A stretch of DNA of 40,403 nucleotides, taken from contig WGMU01000035.1 of the NCBI GenBank assembly GCA_016124895.1, positions 1 to 40,403 of the forward strand, written 5' to 3'. The position numbers were made by a program, and so were the translations under genes. Source of the DNA: a bacterium. GTDB lineage: Bacteria; Planctomycetota; Planctomycetia; Planctomycetales; Planctomycetaceae. This document shows, one piece after another, positions 26,860 to 35,227 of the stretch (positions within the stretch are counted from its first letter, which is position 1; each line of letters begins with the position of its first letter). A model generated the notes under the pieces. It did not search any database. It was not told the origin of the DNA and saw only the letters and a program-made list of their open reading frames with translations.

Positions 26860-29529
26860 GTGGTTCAGCCTCCGTCAAAACAGCTACAGCAAATCCTGCT
26901 GGGCAAAAAGCTCTGCACACCGCGCGACCTGAAACGGTGCGTGCGTCGTGTGAAGCGTCTGTCTGCAGACCTGCCGGCGTTCGATTCTGTCTGGCTGGAT
27001 GCACTGGTGCAGACACGACGGCTGACGTCGTTTCAGGCTCTGACAATCGAGACCGGCCTGACCGAACTGCTGACGATCGGGCCGGGCATCGTGCTCGATC
27101 AGATCGGTTCCGGCCCGGCGGCGGCGACGTACCTCGTGCGGATTCCGGATTCGCAGACACCTGCCGTCATCAAACGCATTCCCGTCGCGACGGAACTGAA
27201 AACCGCGACGCTGGCCCGGTTTCGAGAACTCGCTCAGCGAGCGACTGGCGTTGGACATTCTGCCGTCGTTGCGCCGCACGCGTGCCACGAGATCGTCCGT
27301 GTCGCCGAACCGCGACGCGAACCGGCCAGGTCCGAGAAGGGTGTTTCGCCAAGTCGTCGACGACGCAGGTTCGAGTCGGCAAACGACCTGATCAGCGAAC
27401 TGGCAGCAGCGAGTCGACTGGTCGAGGGTCTCACACTGACACAGATGCTGCTGCGTCGCGGACGGTTCCCGGCGTCGGTCGTTCAGGAGATCGCGCGACA
27501 ACTGCTGGAGTCGCTGGCGGCACTCGACGCGGCCGGCATCGTCCACGGCGAAATTCTGACGGACAATGTCATTGTCGACGGCAGTGGCCGGGCGGTACTC
27601 GTCGATGCGGGCGTGCGTCCCTGCGTACAGCCGGAGTTCTCGTTCAGCGCAGCGATCGATCCCCAACGGTACTCGGGGATCGCCCCGGAACTGATTGGCA
27701 CCGCGTTGCCGTACTCGCATCGCTCGGATCTGTACGCGCTGGGCTGCCTGTTGTGGGAACTGCTGACAGCCCGTCCGGTCTTCCCGACGGGAGATCCGCT
27801 CGCCCGCCTGGCGGCGCATCAGACGACCCGCGTCCCCGACGTGCGCGAGATCGCTCCCGATACTCCGACCTCGCTGGCCGAGACGATTCAATGGCTGACT
27901 GAGCCAGACGCGGCACTGCGTCCACGCCTGGCGTCTGAAGTGCTGGGCCGGGGGGCGTCGACGGCCCGCAAGCCAACGGGTGACAAAGCGGCGACGGAAA
28001 AGCGGACGGCGGGGAGCGTCACGGCGAGCGGCGGAGCCCTCTCGTCAGGCAGCGTCGCCTCGGCAGAGGCCGGCGCCGTCGGCGACTCAGGTGTGTCGCC
28101 GCGTCGCGGACTGTCGGCGCGAGCCAGTCGCCGGTCGCTGTCAAAGTTCTCCGCTGGATTTCGGAGCCGTCCAATCAGTAAATCGACGCGGCCGCGCAGC
28201 AACGTTCGCTTTGCCGGCCATATTGCGGTGGCCGGTCTGGCAGTTGTGATGGCGAGCGTCGCGCTGCTGACTCTGCACGGCCAGTCGCGCGACTGGGTAA
28301 CGGCGGCGATTCTCGCGTCGCGGGGCGAGATGTCTTTGCAGGCCGAGCCCAGCAACGATTCGGTACTCGCTCTGCATCCGGAATCACCCTTGTCGGCATC
28401 GCCGATAACGACGGCTCAGGAGCTTCCGCAACCTGACGCATACGGCCTGATCGAACTCCCGGACGCGGGGCCGTGGCAGGCCCGATCGCTGCTGTGGAGC
28501 GGTCAGCGTCTGACGCTCCGCGGTTTGAGTTCCGCTCCGGCGGTGTTGCAGATTGACCGGCCGATTCGGATCCGCGCCACTGAGATCGAGATCTCCAACG
28601 TCGAAATCGTCTTTACGTCGCCGTCTCCGGTCAGTGAAGTGCCAGCCAGAGTGTCCACTTCCGGTTCCGCGGAACTGGCGAAATCTAATGTCGCATCAAA
28701 GCCGCTGGCCATGCCTTCATTGCAGTTCGAATCACAAACGCTGCTGGTTGAGGATGCGGCATTTCTTTCGGAGGCAATTCAGGCCGGTGGAGTTGCGCGG
28801 CTCGCCAGCGTCTCGGGCCACTCGGCGAAACCAGCCGGGAGTTCGGCGACGGCTCCGTCCGAAACACCGTTCGCGTTTGTCTGGAAGCCGTTCAACCCGC
28901 GCGACAGCCTGCCGGGGGAAGTCACGCTCCGCAATACGCAACTCGTTGGCGAGCATGTGTCGATCGGGCTCGCCGGGCCGCGGCATCTCGTCAATTGCTG
29001 GAATGTCCTGCAGTCGGGACCAGGTCCGCTGTTTGTCATTGGCCAGTCGAAAACGCCGGGGCGTCACGATTTTCAGATGCAGCACTGCACGCTGCGCGAG
29101 TCCGGCGGGCTGCTCGAAATCCGACTCGACGACGGCAACGCCTGGCGGTCGCAGGTGCGGATTAAGCCAGTAGCCTGCGTCTTTGACCTCGTAACCGAAA
29201 CGTCGACGCGGAAACCGGCTTTCCCGAGTGCCCTGATCCGCTTTCGGGCCGACAGCCTGACCACCGCATGGCCTGAAACACTGATCATCGACGGCAGCGA
29301 TTCGATCGCCCGCCCGGACCTGCGGCTCGTTGAGGGCGCGTCGCGAGATGGTCGCCACCATACCGAACTCGACGCTTCCGGTGTCTCACTGAACGGCCTG
29401 ATCGGTGCGAGCTTTGAGTTCCAGTCGCCTGAGCCGACCGCTGATTTTGCGGCCTCCCTTCTGAAAAGCCACGATGCGAGTCTGGTGACTACCGAACGGC
29501 CAGGAATTGCCAGAGACAATGACCAATGA
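26860..29529 (+). CDS. Kinase-like (probable pseudokinase) membrane protein
   Basis: This 889-aa protein has a serine/threonine-kinase-like domain with a degenerate active site. The glycine loop QIGSGPAAATYLV (81-93) and Lys105 (AVIKRI) are recognisable. The catalytic HRD is HGE (229-231), Asn236 is kept, the DFG is DAG (249-251), and APE is at 275-277. Loss of the HRD aspartate suggests weak or no catalysis. A Ser/Thr/Ala-rich linker, one membrane helix (about 451-472) and a large extracytoplasmic region of beta-strand repeats (about 500-880) follow. Planctomycetes carry many such receptor-like kinases. The start is GTG 26860 after GGGAAGGGA. The stop overlaps the next start as ATGA, so both are translated together. 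Confidence 0.75.
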   Translation: MVQPPSKQLQQILLGKKLCTPRDLKRCVRRVKRLSADLPAFDSVWLDALVQTRRLTSFQALTIETGLTELLTIGPGIVLDQIGSGPAAATYLVRIPDSQTPAVIKRIPVATELKTATLARFRELAQRATGVGHSAVVAPHACHEIVRVAEPRREPARSEKGVSPSRRRRRFESANDLISELAAASRLVEGLTLTQMLLRRGRFPASVVQEIARQLLESLAALDAAGIVHGEILTDNVIVDGSGRAVLVDAGVRPCVQPEFSFSAAIDPQRYSGIAPELIGTALPYSHRSDLYALGCLLWELLTARPVFPTGDPLARLAAHQTTRVPDVREIAPDTPTSLAETIQWLTEPDAALRPRLASEVLGRGASTARKPTGDKAATEKRTAGSVTASGGALSSGSVASAEAGAVGDSGVSPRRGLSARASRRSLSKFSAGFRSRPISKSTRPRSNVRFAGHIAVAGLAVVMASVALLTLHGQSRDWVTAAILASRGEMSLQAEPSNDSVLALHPESPLSASPITTAQELPQPDAYGLIELPDAGPWQARSLLWSGQRLTLRGLSSAPAVLQIDRPIRIRATEIEISNVEIVFTSPSPVSEVPARVSTSGSAELAKSNVASKPLAMPSLQFESQTLLVEDAAFLSEAIQAGGVARLASVSGHSAKPAGSSATAPSETPFAFVWKPFNPRDSLPGEVTLRNTQLVGEHVSIGLAGPRHLVNCWNVLQSGPGPLFVIGQSKTPGRHDFQMQHCTLRESGGLLEIRLDDGNAWRSQVRIKPVACVFDLVTETSTRKPAFPSALIRFRADSLTTAWPETLIIDGSDSIARPDLRLVEGASRDGRHHTELDASGVSLNGLIGASFEFQSPEPTADFAASLLKSHDASLVTTERPGIARDNDQ

Positions 29530-30743
29530 CCAAACGAGCCAATCCTGTGACAACGACTCAACGACTCCTTCCGGTTGCAATTCTCGCTGTCGCGCTGCTT
29601 GTTGTCCTGTCAGGGCGGGCCGCGTTTGCGCAGTCGCCGAACGATGCGTCGAACTCGCAGGTTCTGCTGCTGCGAACTGGGCGAATTCTTGAGGGGCGCA
29701 TTCGGGAAATGTCGACGGGCTGGCTCGTCTCGCAACCGAACGGGCATATCGTGATTCCCTTCGATGAGGCTCGCTTTTCGGCCACTGATCTGGAAGAGGT
29801 TTATCAACGGCTGCGGATTGAAGTGGAAAACCCGACGGCTGGCACGCATCTCCGGCTTGCCGACTGGTGTTTCAGCCAGAAGCTGTATTCCGAGGCGACG
29901 CACGAGCTGCGAGAAGCTCTGCAGCTCGATCCGTCCAATGAAACTGCCCGCGTCATGCTTCATCGGATTGAACTGGAGATTCGGCGTCAGACGCAATCAA
30001 CTGAGGAAACGTCGGCATCGAACAACGTCGTGCGTATTGGCGACACTTCGTCATCCGAGTCTGCTCCGGATGCCCGCAGTCTGGCCGGTCTGTCGCCGGA
30101 ACTGGCCGACGACTTCGTCACTCGAATCCAGCCGTTGCTGGCCAACAAATGCGACAACGCGCGCTGTCATGGAACGGCGGCCACGAATGACTTTCGACTC
30201 GAACACGTGTCCAACCGTGCTGGCAACTTTCGTTTGCGTGTCGAACGTAACCTCGCCGCGACGCTGAAGTACATCGACCCGGACATGCCCCGCGGCAGCC
30301 GACTGCTGTTGCCAATTGACCGCAGCCACGCTGGCCGGCCGGTCTTTTCCGGGCGATTCGGAGCCGACCAGGCGGAGATTCTCCGCACCTGGGTATTGAA
30401 TGCCGCTGCCGAACTGCGTCAGGCCGGCGGGTCGCGTTTGCGCTCGGTCGTTGCCACGGGTGAGCCGCAACTCATTTCGCCCTCCTCCGACACTGCCTAC
30501 CCATCAGAGCGGCCTGAACCCCGCGGTAACGTTTCCGGCAGCGAACGCGAAACAACGACGCGATCGACCGGCCAGGAAGTCATTGACAAACCGCCGCCGG
30601 CTGTGGAGACAAGCCTGGTCAGCGAGTCGAAACTGACGCGTTTCCAGAAGTTGCTGATCGAAGTGGAAGATGCCGCCGACGGCGTCGACGCCTTTGATCC
30701 GCACGAGTTCAATCGCCGCTACGCCGCCAGTCGAACGGAATAG
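29526..30743 (+). CDS. Secreted protein with TPR-like part and CX4CH cytochrome-type motif
   Basis: This 405-aa protein starts with a Sec signal or anchor (LLPVAILAVALLVVLSGRAA). Residues 45-100 form a small beta-rich part (VLLLRTGRILEGRIREM). TPR-like helices follow (about 105-155, with YSEATHELREALQLDPSN). The motif NKCDNARCHG (C209, C214, H215) is the CX4CH pattern found in planctomycete cytochrome-domain (PSCyt1-like) proteins and may bind heme. A downstream methionine, expected as second ligand, may be PDMPRGSRLL. The tail is Ser/Glu/Pro-rich. Its ATG overlaps the stop of the kinase-like gene (ATGA), which implies a shared envelope function. Confidence 0.75.
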   Translation: MTKRANPVTTTQRLLPVAILAVALLVVLSGRAAFAQSPNDASNSQVLLLRTGRILEGRIREMSTGWLVSQPNGHIVIPFDEARFSATDLEEVYQRLRIEVENPTAGTHLRLADWCFSQKLYSEATHELREALQLDPSNETARVMLHRIELEIRRQTQSTEETSASNNVVRIGDTSSSESAPDARSLAGLSPELADDFVTRIQPLLANKCDNARCHGTAATNDFRLEHVSNRAGNFRLRVERNLAATLKYIDPDMPRGSRLLLPIDRSHAGRPVFSGRFGADQAEILRTWVLNAAAELRQAGGSRLRSVVATGEPQLISPSSDTAYPSERPEPRGNVSGSERETTTRSTGQEVIDKPPPAVETSLVSESKLTRFQKLLIEVEDAADGVDAFDPHEFNRRYAASRTE

Positions 30744-30799
30744 TGCGCCCGCCGCCTTTCGGTCAGCGAGTCCGCCGCCAGTCGGAAACACACGACGAT

Positions 30800-31042
30800 C
30801 TACGAGCCGACGTGAATCTCGTTCTGCAATTCGTGCCGGGCGAGCGACGCCATGACGGCGCTGGTGGCGAGCTGCTTGTAGTAGTACCGCGACGTGCGGC
30901 CGGAGATCACGACAGACGAACCGTTCACGGTCACTTCCAGTCCGCGAATACTGCCGTTGGTCTTTGCGCGAATACTGTCCCGCAGTTCTTCCGCAAGTTC
31001 ACGACGCGAGCCATCCGGCGTCTCAGAAAACTGTGTCCCCAT
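30800..31042 (-). CDS. Small BON-domain protein (80 aa)
   Basis: The protein MGTQFSETPD onward is a single BON-like domain: helix RRELAEELRDSIRAK, strand GLEVTVNGSSVVISGRT, then YYYKQLATSAVMAS and a last strand ELQNEIHVGS. BON domains bind membranes or other envelope molecules; planctomycete small BON proteins are of unknown function. ATG 31042 has a strong GGAGGA five bases upstream, better than ATG 31054 or the TTG at 31099. No signal peptide is visible. It is convergent with the CX4CH gene (56 bp apart). Confidence 0.8.
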   Translation of the reverse strand: MGTQFSETPDGSRRELAEELRDSIRAKTNGSIRGLEVTVNGSSVVISGRTSRYYYKQLATSAVMASLARHELQNEIHVGS

Positions 31043-31137
31043 GAGTTCCTCCATGATGCGGGCCAACGGCCATGCGTCAGACCTGATCGACCCGCTCAAG
31101 CGAACTGCCTCGCCGGTGCAGCATGACGAAGCTCAGC

Positions 31138-31162
31138 AAAACGGCTGACAACTGAGCCGTTT
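31138..31162 (-). terminator. Possible terminator between the NT-HD and BON genes
   Basis: AAACGGCT (31139-31146) pairs with AGCCGTTT (31155-31162) around an 8-nt loop. On the minus strand the stem ends in a TTTT run. It lies downstream of the nucleotidyltransferase-HD gene and upstream of the BON gene. Confidence 0.45.
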
Positions 31163-31319
31163 CAATGCCGATGGGCGCGAAATTTATCCAGGGACGGATC
31201 AGTCGTCAAAAACTATTCTGAAAGATCTGGCGGCTCGTGGATTTTCATCTTTCCCGGCGGCAGCTTTCCACGCATCTGAGACTGGTCCGACCACCACGAA
31301 GGCTGGTCTGCAGCATCTT

Positions 31320-32423
31320 TCAGCCGTACTGGCGCGCCAGATCACGCAGGTAGTCGAGCGTCTCGTCGAGACTCGGCACATCGACACCCGGACGCCGCCC
31401 GTCGCGATCGCACTGCCCCAGCAGAACCAGGTCTTCGTAATCCAGCGACTGCTGCAGCCGCAGATGAGCCCGCTGGCCGATCGTGCGGTCGGCGATTCTG
31501 TGAGCCTCCATGTGATGCTCGATCAGCCAGGCGGTGCGTTCAGTGATGTGCCCTTCCAGAGCTTCGAGTCCGGCCTTCACATGATCTGCTGGATCAATCC
31601 CCTTACCAACGTCGTGCAGCAACGCGGCCAGCAGGAACTCCTCGTCGTACGGCTGCTCGTCGCGGGCGAGATCAAAGACCTGCAGGCTGTGATACAGAAC
31701 GTCGCCTTCCGGGTGCCATTTCTTCGATTGTTCCCAGCCGTCCAGCGGCAGCAACAGGGACCGATACACCTGAAACCGGTCGATCGCTTCCTCGGCTGCT
31801 TCCAGCTCGGCGTCCAGGTCGATGTCCGGGTACTCGCTGCGCAGAAACTGCTCGAACTCGGCCGTCGTCGCCCGCTCCATCGACTTGCCGGTGATCGAAC
31901 TTTTGAAGACGAAGCTCGCCTTGTCCGGCGTGTACAACGTCAGCTCAATCGGAAATCGCTCGCGGATATGGACGTGCGTGAAGACGCGTTCCTCACCGTG
32001 CTTGCGGACCTGCTTGAACTCAACGTCGTACTCCATGCCTTCCCGATCGAGCGCCGAGGTCACCGCGTCGGTGTTCGCCACAAAGCAGTGAATGTCGATA
32101 TCCGAACCCTGCCGCACGTGGCCAGTCAGCACGCTGCCAATGATTTTCGGTCGGCAGTGATTCAGCAGGCGCATGATGCGCAGCGCTTCGATCCGCATTT
32201 CCTTGAGCTTGTCGAAGCGGCTGTCACCTTCGTACAGCCACGCCATTCGCTGAATCTCGTCGCGAATTTCGGCGTTGCTGGGCAGCTCGCCGGGTTTGAC
32301 CCAGCCGTGGCAGAGACGGCGGGCGGCCTTCATCTTTGCCCGGTAGTATTCAGTTTCCCGCCGTTCGTACATCAGCCGAGCGGCTTCAAAGATAATGCTG
32401 CGCCTGAGTTTTTCGTTCGCCAT
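31320..32423 (-). CDS. Nucleotidyltransferase fused to an HD phosphohydrolase domain
   Basis: This 367-aa protein combines two known folds. Residues 80-200 resemble a minimal nucleotidyltransferase: IIGSVLTGHVRQGSDIDIHC, with the GS motif and the Asp108/Asp110 metal pair. The third acidic residue may be E160 in FPIELTL. Residues 235-345 are an HD domain: H237 and H245 in HPEGDVLYHSLQVF, HD at 270-271 in LLHDVGKGID, and later His in IEHHMEAH. It has a helical N-terminus (about 80 aa). Related layouts occur in tRNA nucleotidyltransferases and nucleotide-modifying enzymes, but the substrate is unknown. ATG 32423 (MANEKLRRSI) is preferred over 32453; neither has a strong ribosome site. Confidence 0.78.
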   Translation of the reverse strand: MANEKLRRSIIFEAARLMYERRETEYYRAKMKAARRLCHGWVKPGELPSNAEIRDEIQRMAWLYEGDSRFDKLKEMRIEALRIMRLLNHCRPKIIGSVLTGHVRQGSDIDIHCFVANTDAVTSALDREGMEYDVEFKQVRKHGEERVFTHVHIRERFPIELTLYTPDKASFVFKSSITGKSMERATTAEFEQFLRSEYPDIDLDAELEAAEEAIDRFQVYRSLLLPLDGWEQSKKWHPEGDVLYHSLQVFDLARDEQPYDEEFLLAALLHDVGKGIDPADHVKAGLEALEGHITERTAWLIEHHMEAHRIADRTIGQRAHLRLQQSLDYEDLVLLGQCDRDGRRPGVDVPSLDETLDYLRDLARQYG

Positions 32424-32500
32424 GCAAGCGTGTACCGTAACAAAGCCCATCAAAGCGGCACCGGGCTGTGGAGCGGCAGACTATCAACAGTCACCCGTTG

Positions 32501-32702
32501 ATGCTCTCGGAATCTGACACAAAGTCGCTGAGACGCGAAGATTCGCATAGCAGAAAACGAATGAAGAGTGCCGTGCTGCGCGGCGACCAAACGGCGGCTC
32601 GGTCGAGCGCATTTTGTGAACCGGAGAAAACAGAGGAACCAGAGAGTTGCACTCAACTCTGTGCTCTCCGTTGTCTCCTGTTCGAAAAGTTGAGCCCGAG
32701 TA
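32501..32702. other. Intergenic stretch with degenerate repeat-like sequences
   Basis: About 200 bases between the NT-HD gene and the ABC gene. ACACAAAGTCGCTGAGACGC (near 32518-32537) resembles the CGCAAAGACGC type of extragenic repeat, and further on a CAGAGG/CCAGAGAG run is mirrored by CTCTGTGCTCTCC around the hairpin AGAGTTG-CACT-CAACTCT. These look like remnants of dispersed intergenic repeats. The comparison is from memory. Confidence 0.35.
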
Positions 32703-32712
32703 TCAACTCGCG

Positions 32713-34698
32713 TCAGCTCAGTGCGTCCTGATAGCGCGATGTCTGAGCGGCGACCATTTCCCGGTAGCGGCTGTCACGGTCGATCAGTTCGTCGTGCGTG
32801 CCGATCTCGACAACGTGACCGTCTTCGATCACGACGATCCGGTCTGCATCGCGAATTGTGCTCAGTCGATGCGCGATGACAAAACTTGTGCGGCCTTCCA
32901 TCAGCCGCCGCAGACTGGCCTGAATGAGCAGTTCGCTCTCGGTGTCGAGATTACTCGTGGCTTCATCAAGGATCAGGATCGCCGGATCGGCAAGGACCGC
33001 GCGGGCGATTGCGATTCGCTGCCGCTGCCCGCCGCTCAGCTTGACACCGCGTTCGCCGATCCGCGTCTCGAAGCCCTGCGGCAGCGCTTCGATAAACTCG
33101 ATGGCGTTAGCCGTTGTGGCTGCCGATCGCAGAGCCTCTTCCGACGCCGACCGCTGGGCATAACCGATGTTGTCCGCGACGGAACCGTCAAACAGAAACA
33201 CGTCCTGCTCGACGACGCCCAGCAGCCGACGGTACGACTCGACATCGAAGTCCCGCAGATCGTGTCCGCTGACTGTGATCGCCCCCGAAGTCGGATCAAA
33301 GAACCTCGCGATCAGATTGCACAGCGTTGTTTTGCCCGAGCCACTCGGCCCGACCAGCGCGATCGTCTCACCAGGTTCAACCGACAGCGAAACATTCTGC
33401 AGTGCGTCGCGTTCAGCCTTCGGATACCGAAATGTGACGTCGTGCAGTTCGAGTCGCCCGGAGACGGCGGCGCGGTCGGCGATCAGCGCGTCATCGCCGG
33501 CCGGCATCTCGCGCGGTTCGTCCAGCAGGTCGAGAATTCGATCGAGTCCCGACAGACTGTTCTGAAACGACGATGCGCTCTCGGCGAGTACGGCCACTGG
33601 CTCAAGCAGCATGACCAGATAGACCAGAAACATCGTCAGGTCACCGATTGTCAGATTGCCGCGCAGCACTTCCCGCCCGCCGTACAGCAGCATCGCCGCC
33701 GAGGCTGCCGGAATGAGAATGTTCCAGGTGAACTCGATCAGCCGCGCCCACCACCAGACATGCAGCTCTTTGCGGCCCATCAGGTGATTGCCGCTGCTGA
33801 ACCGCGACGTTTCCGTTCGCTGCCTGCCAAAGGCCCGCACGACGCGCATTCCACTGAAGGATTCCGCGGCGTGAGCATCAACCGCTTCGCGCTGCATGCG
33901 CACATAGCGGTACTGCGGCCGGATGCGGGCGATCCAGGTGCGATGCGTTACCCAGACAATCGGCAGCAGAATCAGCGAGCCTGTCAGCAGTCGCCAGTCA
34001 ACCCAGGCCAGCACGGCCAGGCTGCCGATCAACTGCACGAAGGCTCGCCACGGGTTGTAGAGCATCCCGAAGACCAGATCGCCAACGCTACCGGCATCTT
34101 CACGCAACAGGCTCGCGACCCCGCCGGACTTCAATTCGTGAATCCGGTTGAGCGGCAGTCGCACCGCGTGTTCAAAAACCTGCTTTCGCAGCGAGAGCTG
34201 AATCCGCTTGGTCGTCAGCGTCGCGTACCAGCGTCCCCACAGATGCACGGTGACCTGAGCGAGCGTGACAACCATGACGGCACTGACGATTGCAATCAGT
34301 CGGTGCCAGCGGTCATCGGGCAGTCTGAGAATCTGCCAGCGGTCCGGCAGCGGCTGATTCGTCAGAACATAATCGACAACGAACTTCGTCGACGCGGCCG
34401 GCAGCAGGGACAGCAGTTTCGAGACCGACAGCGTCCCCAGCGCAACCAGCAGCGCCGGTCGATGACCTTTCATTAACCCGAAGAACCGCCGGATCAGTTC
34501 CCAGGCGGAGCGCATCCGCGGCGTTGAATCGCTCCCGGCCGAGCGACCGTGATGCCCTTTTCCCGAGTCGCCCTGCGGTCGCGCGTACCCTGAGGCTTTC
34601 AGATCGTGCAGATACGCCAGAAACCGCTGCCGGCTCGACCGGCCAGCAGCCGGCCGAGTACCGTTCGGGGAAGCAGACAATTCGCGGGAACGTTTCAT
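32713..34698 (-). CDS. ABC exporter (fused permease and ATPase)
   Basis: This 661-aa half-transporter has a basic N-terminal region (1-75), an ABC-type-1 membrane domain with about six helices (residues 80-390), and an ATPase domain from about 415. Walker A GPSGSGKTTL lies near residues 445-453, signature LSGGQRQR near 556 and Walker B ILILDEAT near 573, followed by the H-loop VIAHRLSTIRDAD. It resembles MsbA/LmrA-like exporters of lipids, peptides or drugs; the substrate is not readable. The ATG (34698) overlaps the stop of a possible 60-aa upstream frame as ATGA. A long opposite-strand open frame exists but is a shadow. Confidence 0.92.
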   Translation of the reverse strand: MKRSRELSASPNGTRPAAGRSSRQRFLAYLHDLKASGYARPQGDSGKGHHGRSAGSDSTPRMRSAWELIRRFFGLMKGHRPALLVALGTLSVSKLLSLLPAASTKFVVDYVLTNQPLPDRWQILRLPDDRWHRLIAIVSAVMVVTLAQVTVHLWGRWYATLTTKRIQLSLRKQVFEHAVRLPLNRIHELKSGGVASLLREDAGSVGDLVFGMLYNPWRAFVQLIGSLAVLAWVDWRLLTGSLILLPIVWVTHRTWIARIRPQYRYVRMQREAVDAHAAESFSGMRVVRAFGRQRTETSRFSSGNHLMGRKELHVWWWARLIEFTWNILIPAASAAMLLYGGREVLRGNLTIGDLTMFLVYLVMLLEPVAVLAESASSFQNSLSGLDRILDLLDEPREMPAGDDALIADRAAVSGRLELHDVTFRYPKAERDALQNVSLSVEPGETIALVGPSGSGKTTLCNLIARFFDPTSGAITVSGHDLRDFDVESYRRLLGVVEQDVFLFDGSVADNIGYAQRSASEEALRSAATTANAIEFIEALPQGFETRIGERGVKLSGGQRQRIAIARAVLADPAILILDEATSNLDTESELLIQASLRRLMEGRTSFVIAHRLSTIRDADRIVVIEDGHVVEIGTHDELIDRDSRYREMVAAQTSRYQDALS

Positions 34699-34877
34699 GG
34701 AGTAGTCAGTCTGACGGTCAGGTCGTTGCTGCAGCGAGCGACTGCCCGCAAAGCGTAGCCAATCTCTTCAGAGATTGGGCGAGTGCCCCGGAAAGGCCCG
34801 ATTTTCGGCGAGGCCGGCAACTCAAAATCGCTTAGGAGCGCGTCCGAAACAACTCCCCGATTTTCAATCAGGCTCAT
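34695..34877 (-). CDS. Possible small gene coupled to the ABC exporter (60 aa)
   Basis: A frame beginning MSLIENRGVVSDALLSDFEL and ending LTVRLTTP stops with TGA overlapping the ABC start by ATGA. AAGGG precedes ATG 34877 at a workable distance. I do not recognise it, it has no membrane segment, and composition is only moderately protein-like. The 4-bp overlap is the main support. Its start region includes the sequence shared with the mraY 3' end, so it could be a chance frame in a degraded region. Confidence 0.35.
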   Translation of the reverse strand: MSLIENRGVVSDALLSDFELPASPKIGPFRGTRPISEEIGYALRAVARCSNDLTVRLTTP

Positions 34878-34909
34878 TTCGTGGTCGCCCTTAAAAGAAA
34901 GTGGTTGTT
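34876..34909 (-). pseudogene. Degraded fragment resembling the mraY 3' end
   Basis: ATTTCGTGGTCGCCCTT (34876-34892) is identical to 39206-39222 inside mraY, and the next 17 bases match at about 14 positions with a one-base gap (34893-34909 against 39223-39238). On the minus strand it spells NNHFL then, after the frameshift, FKGDHE, as in the MraY C-terminus [10 protein letters not shown]. It lies in the same orientation as mraY and 4.3 kb away. Confidence 0.4.
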
Positions 34910-35227
34910 GAGCAGCCCGCTGGGAGGCCTGCGATCCGGAGAAGTGCGGGGGGCAGGATGCCCGCGCACAGGAAGGGGCTTGGCCATGGCGCCTCAGGAG
35001 ACCCGCCCACGGCAAGCAGGAACAACGCAATCTCACCGGCCGGAAATACCAGCAGATCAGTCGCTGGCGAAAACAGTCACGGAATCGGTGGCCGCAAGCG
35101 TTGCTCTGTCGCTCGTCCGTCCCTGTAATTCGATCTTCGTTGTCAGAGTGATTTGCTCTGGCTTCAAACACCACAGTCTTCCCACGCGACGACGCGTTGC
35201 ATCATCGATTATCCCGGAGTCACCACG
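34910..35227. other. Intergenic region before the fumarase gene, no gene seen
   Basis: About 320 bases with several overlapping low-quality frames and no recognisable domain. It may contain further decayed sequence next to the mraY-like fragment. Confidence 0.3.

Noticed and set aside
26754-27902. 382-codon open frame overlapping the kinase-like gene in another frame
   Set aside because: Arg/Ser/Thr-rich shadow without motifs, while the overlapping frame has kinase signatures.
31464-32501. 345-codon open frame on the plus strand
   Set aside because: Antisense shadow of the nucleotidyltransferase-HD gene; no domain is recognisable.
32647-34476. 609-codon open frame on the plus strand
   Set aside because: It lies fully opposite the ABC exporter, which has all transporter motifs. 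The composition (Arg, Gln, His-rich) is that of an antisense shadow in GC-rich DNA.
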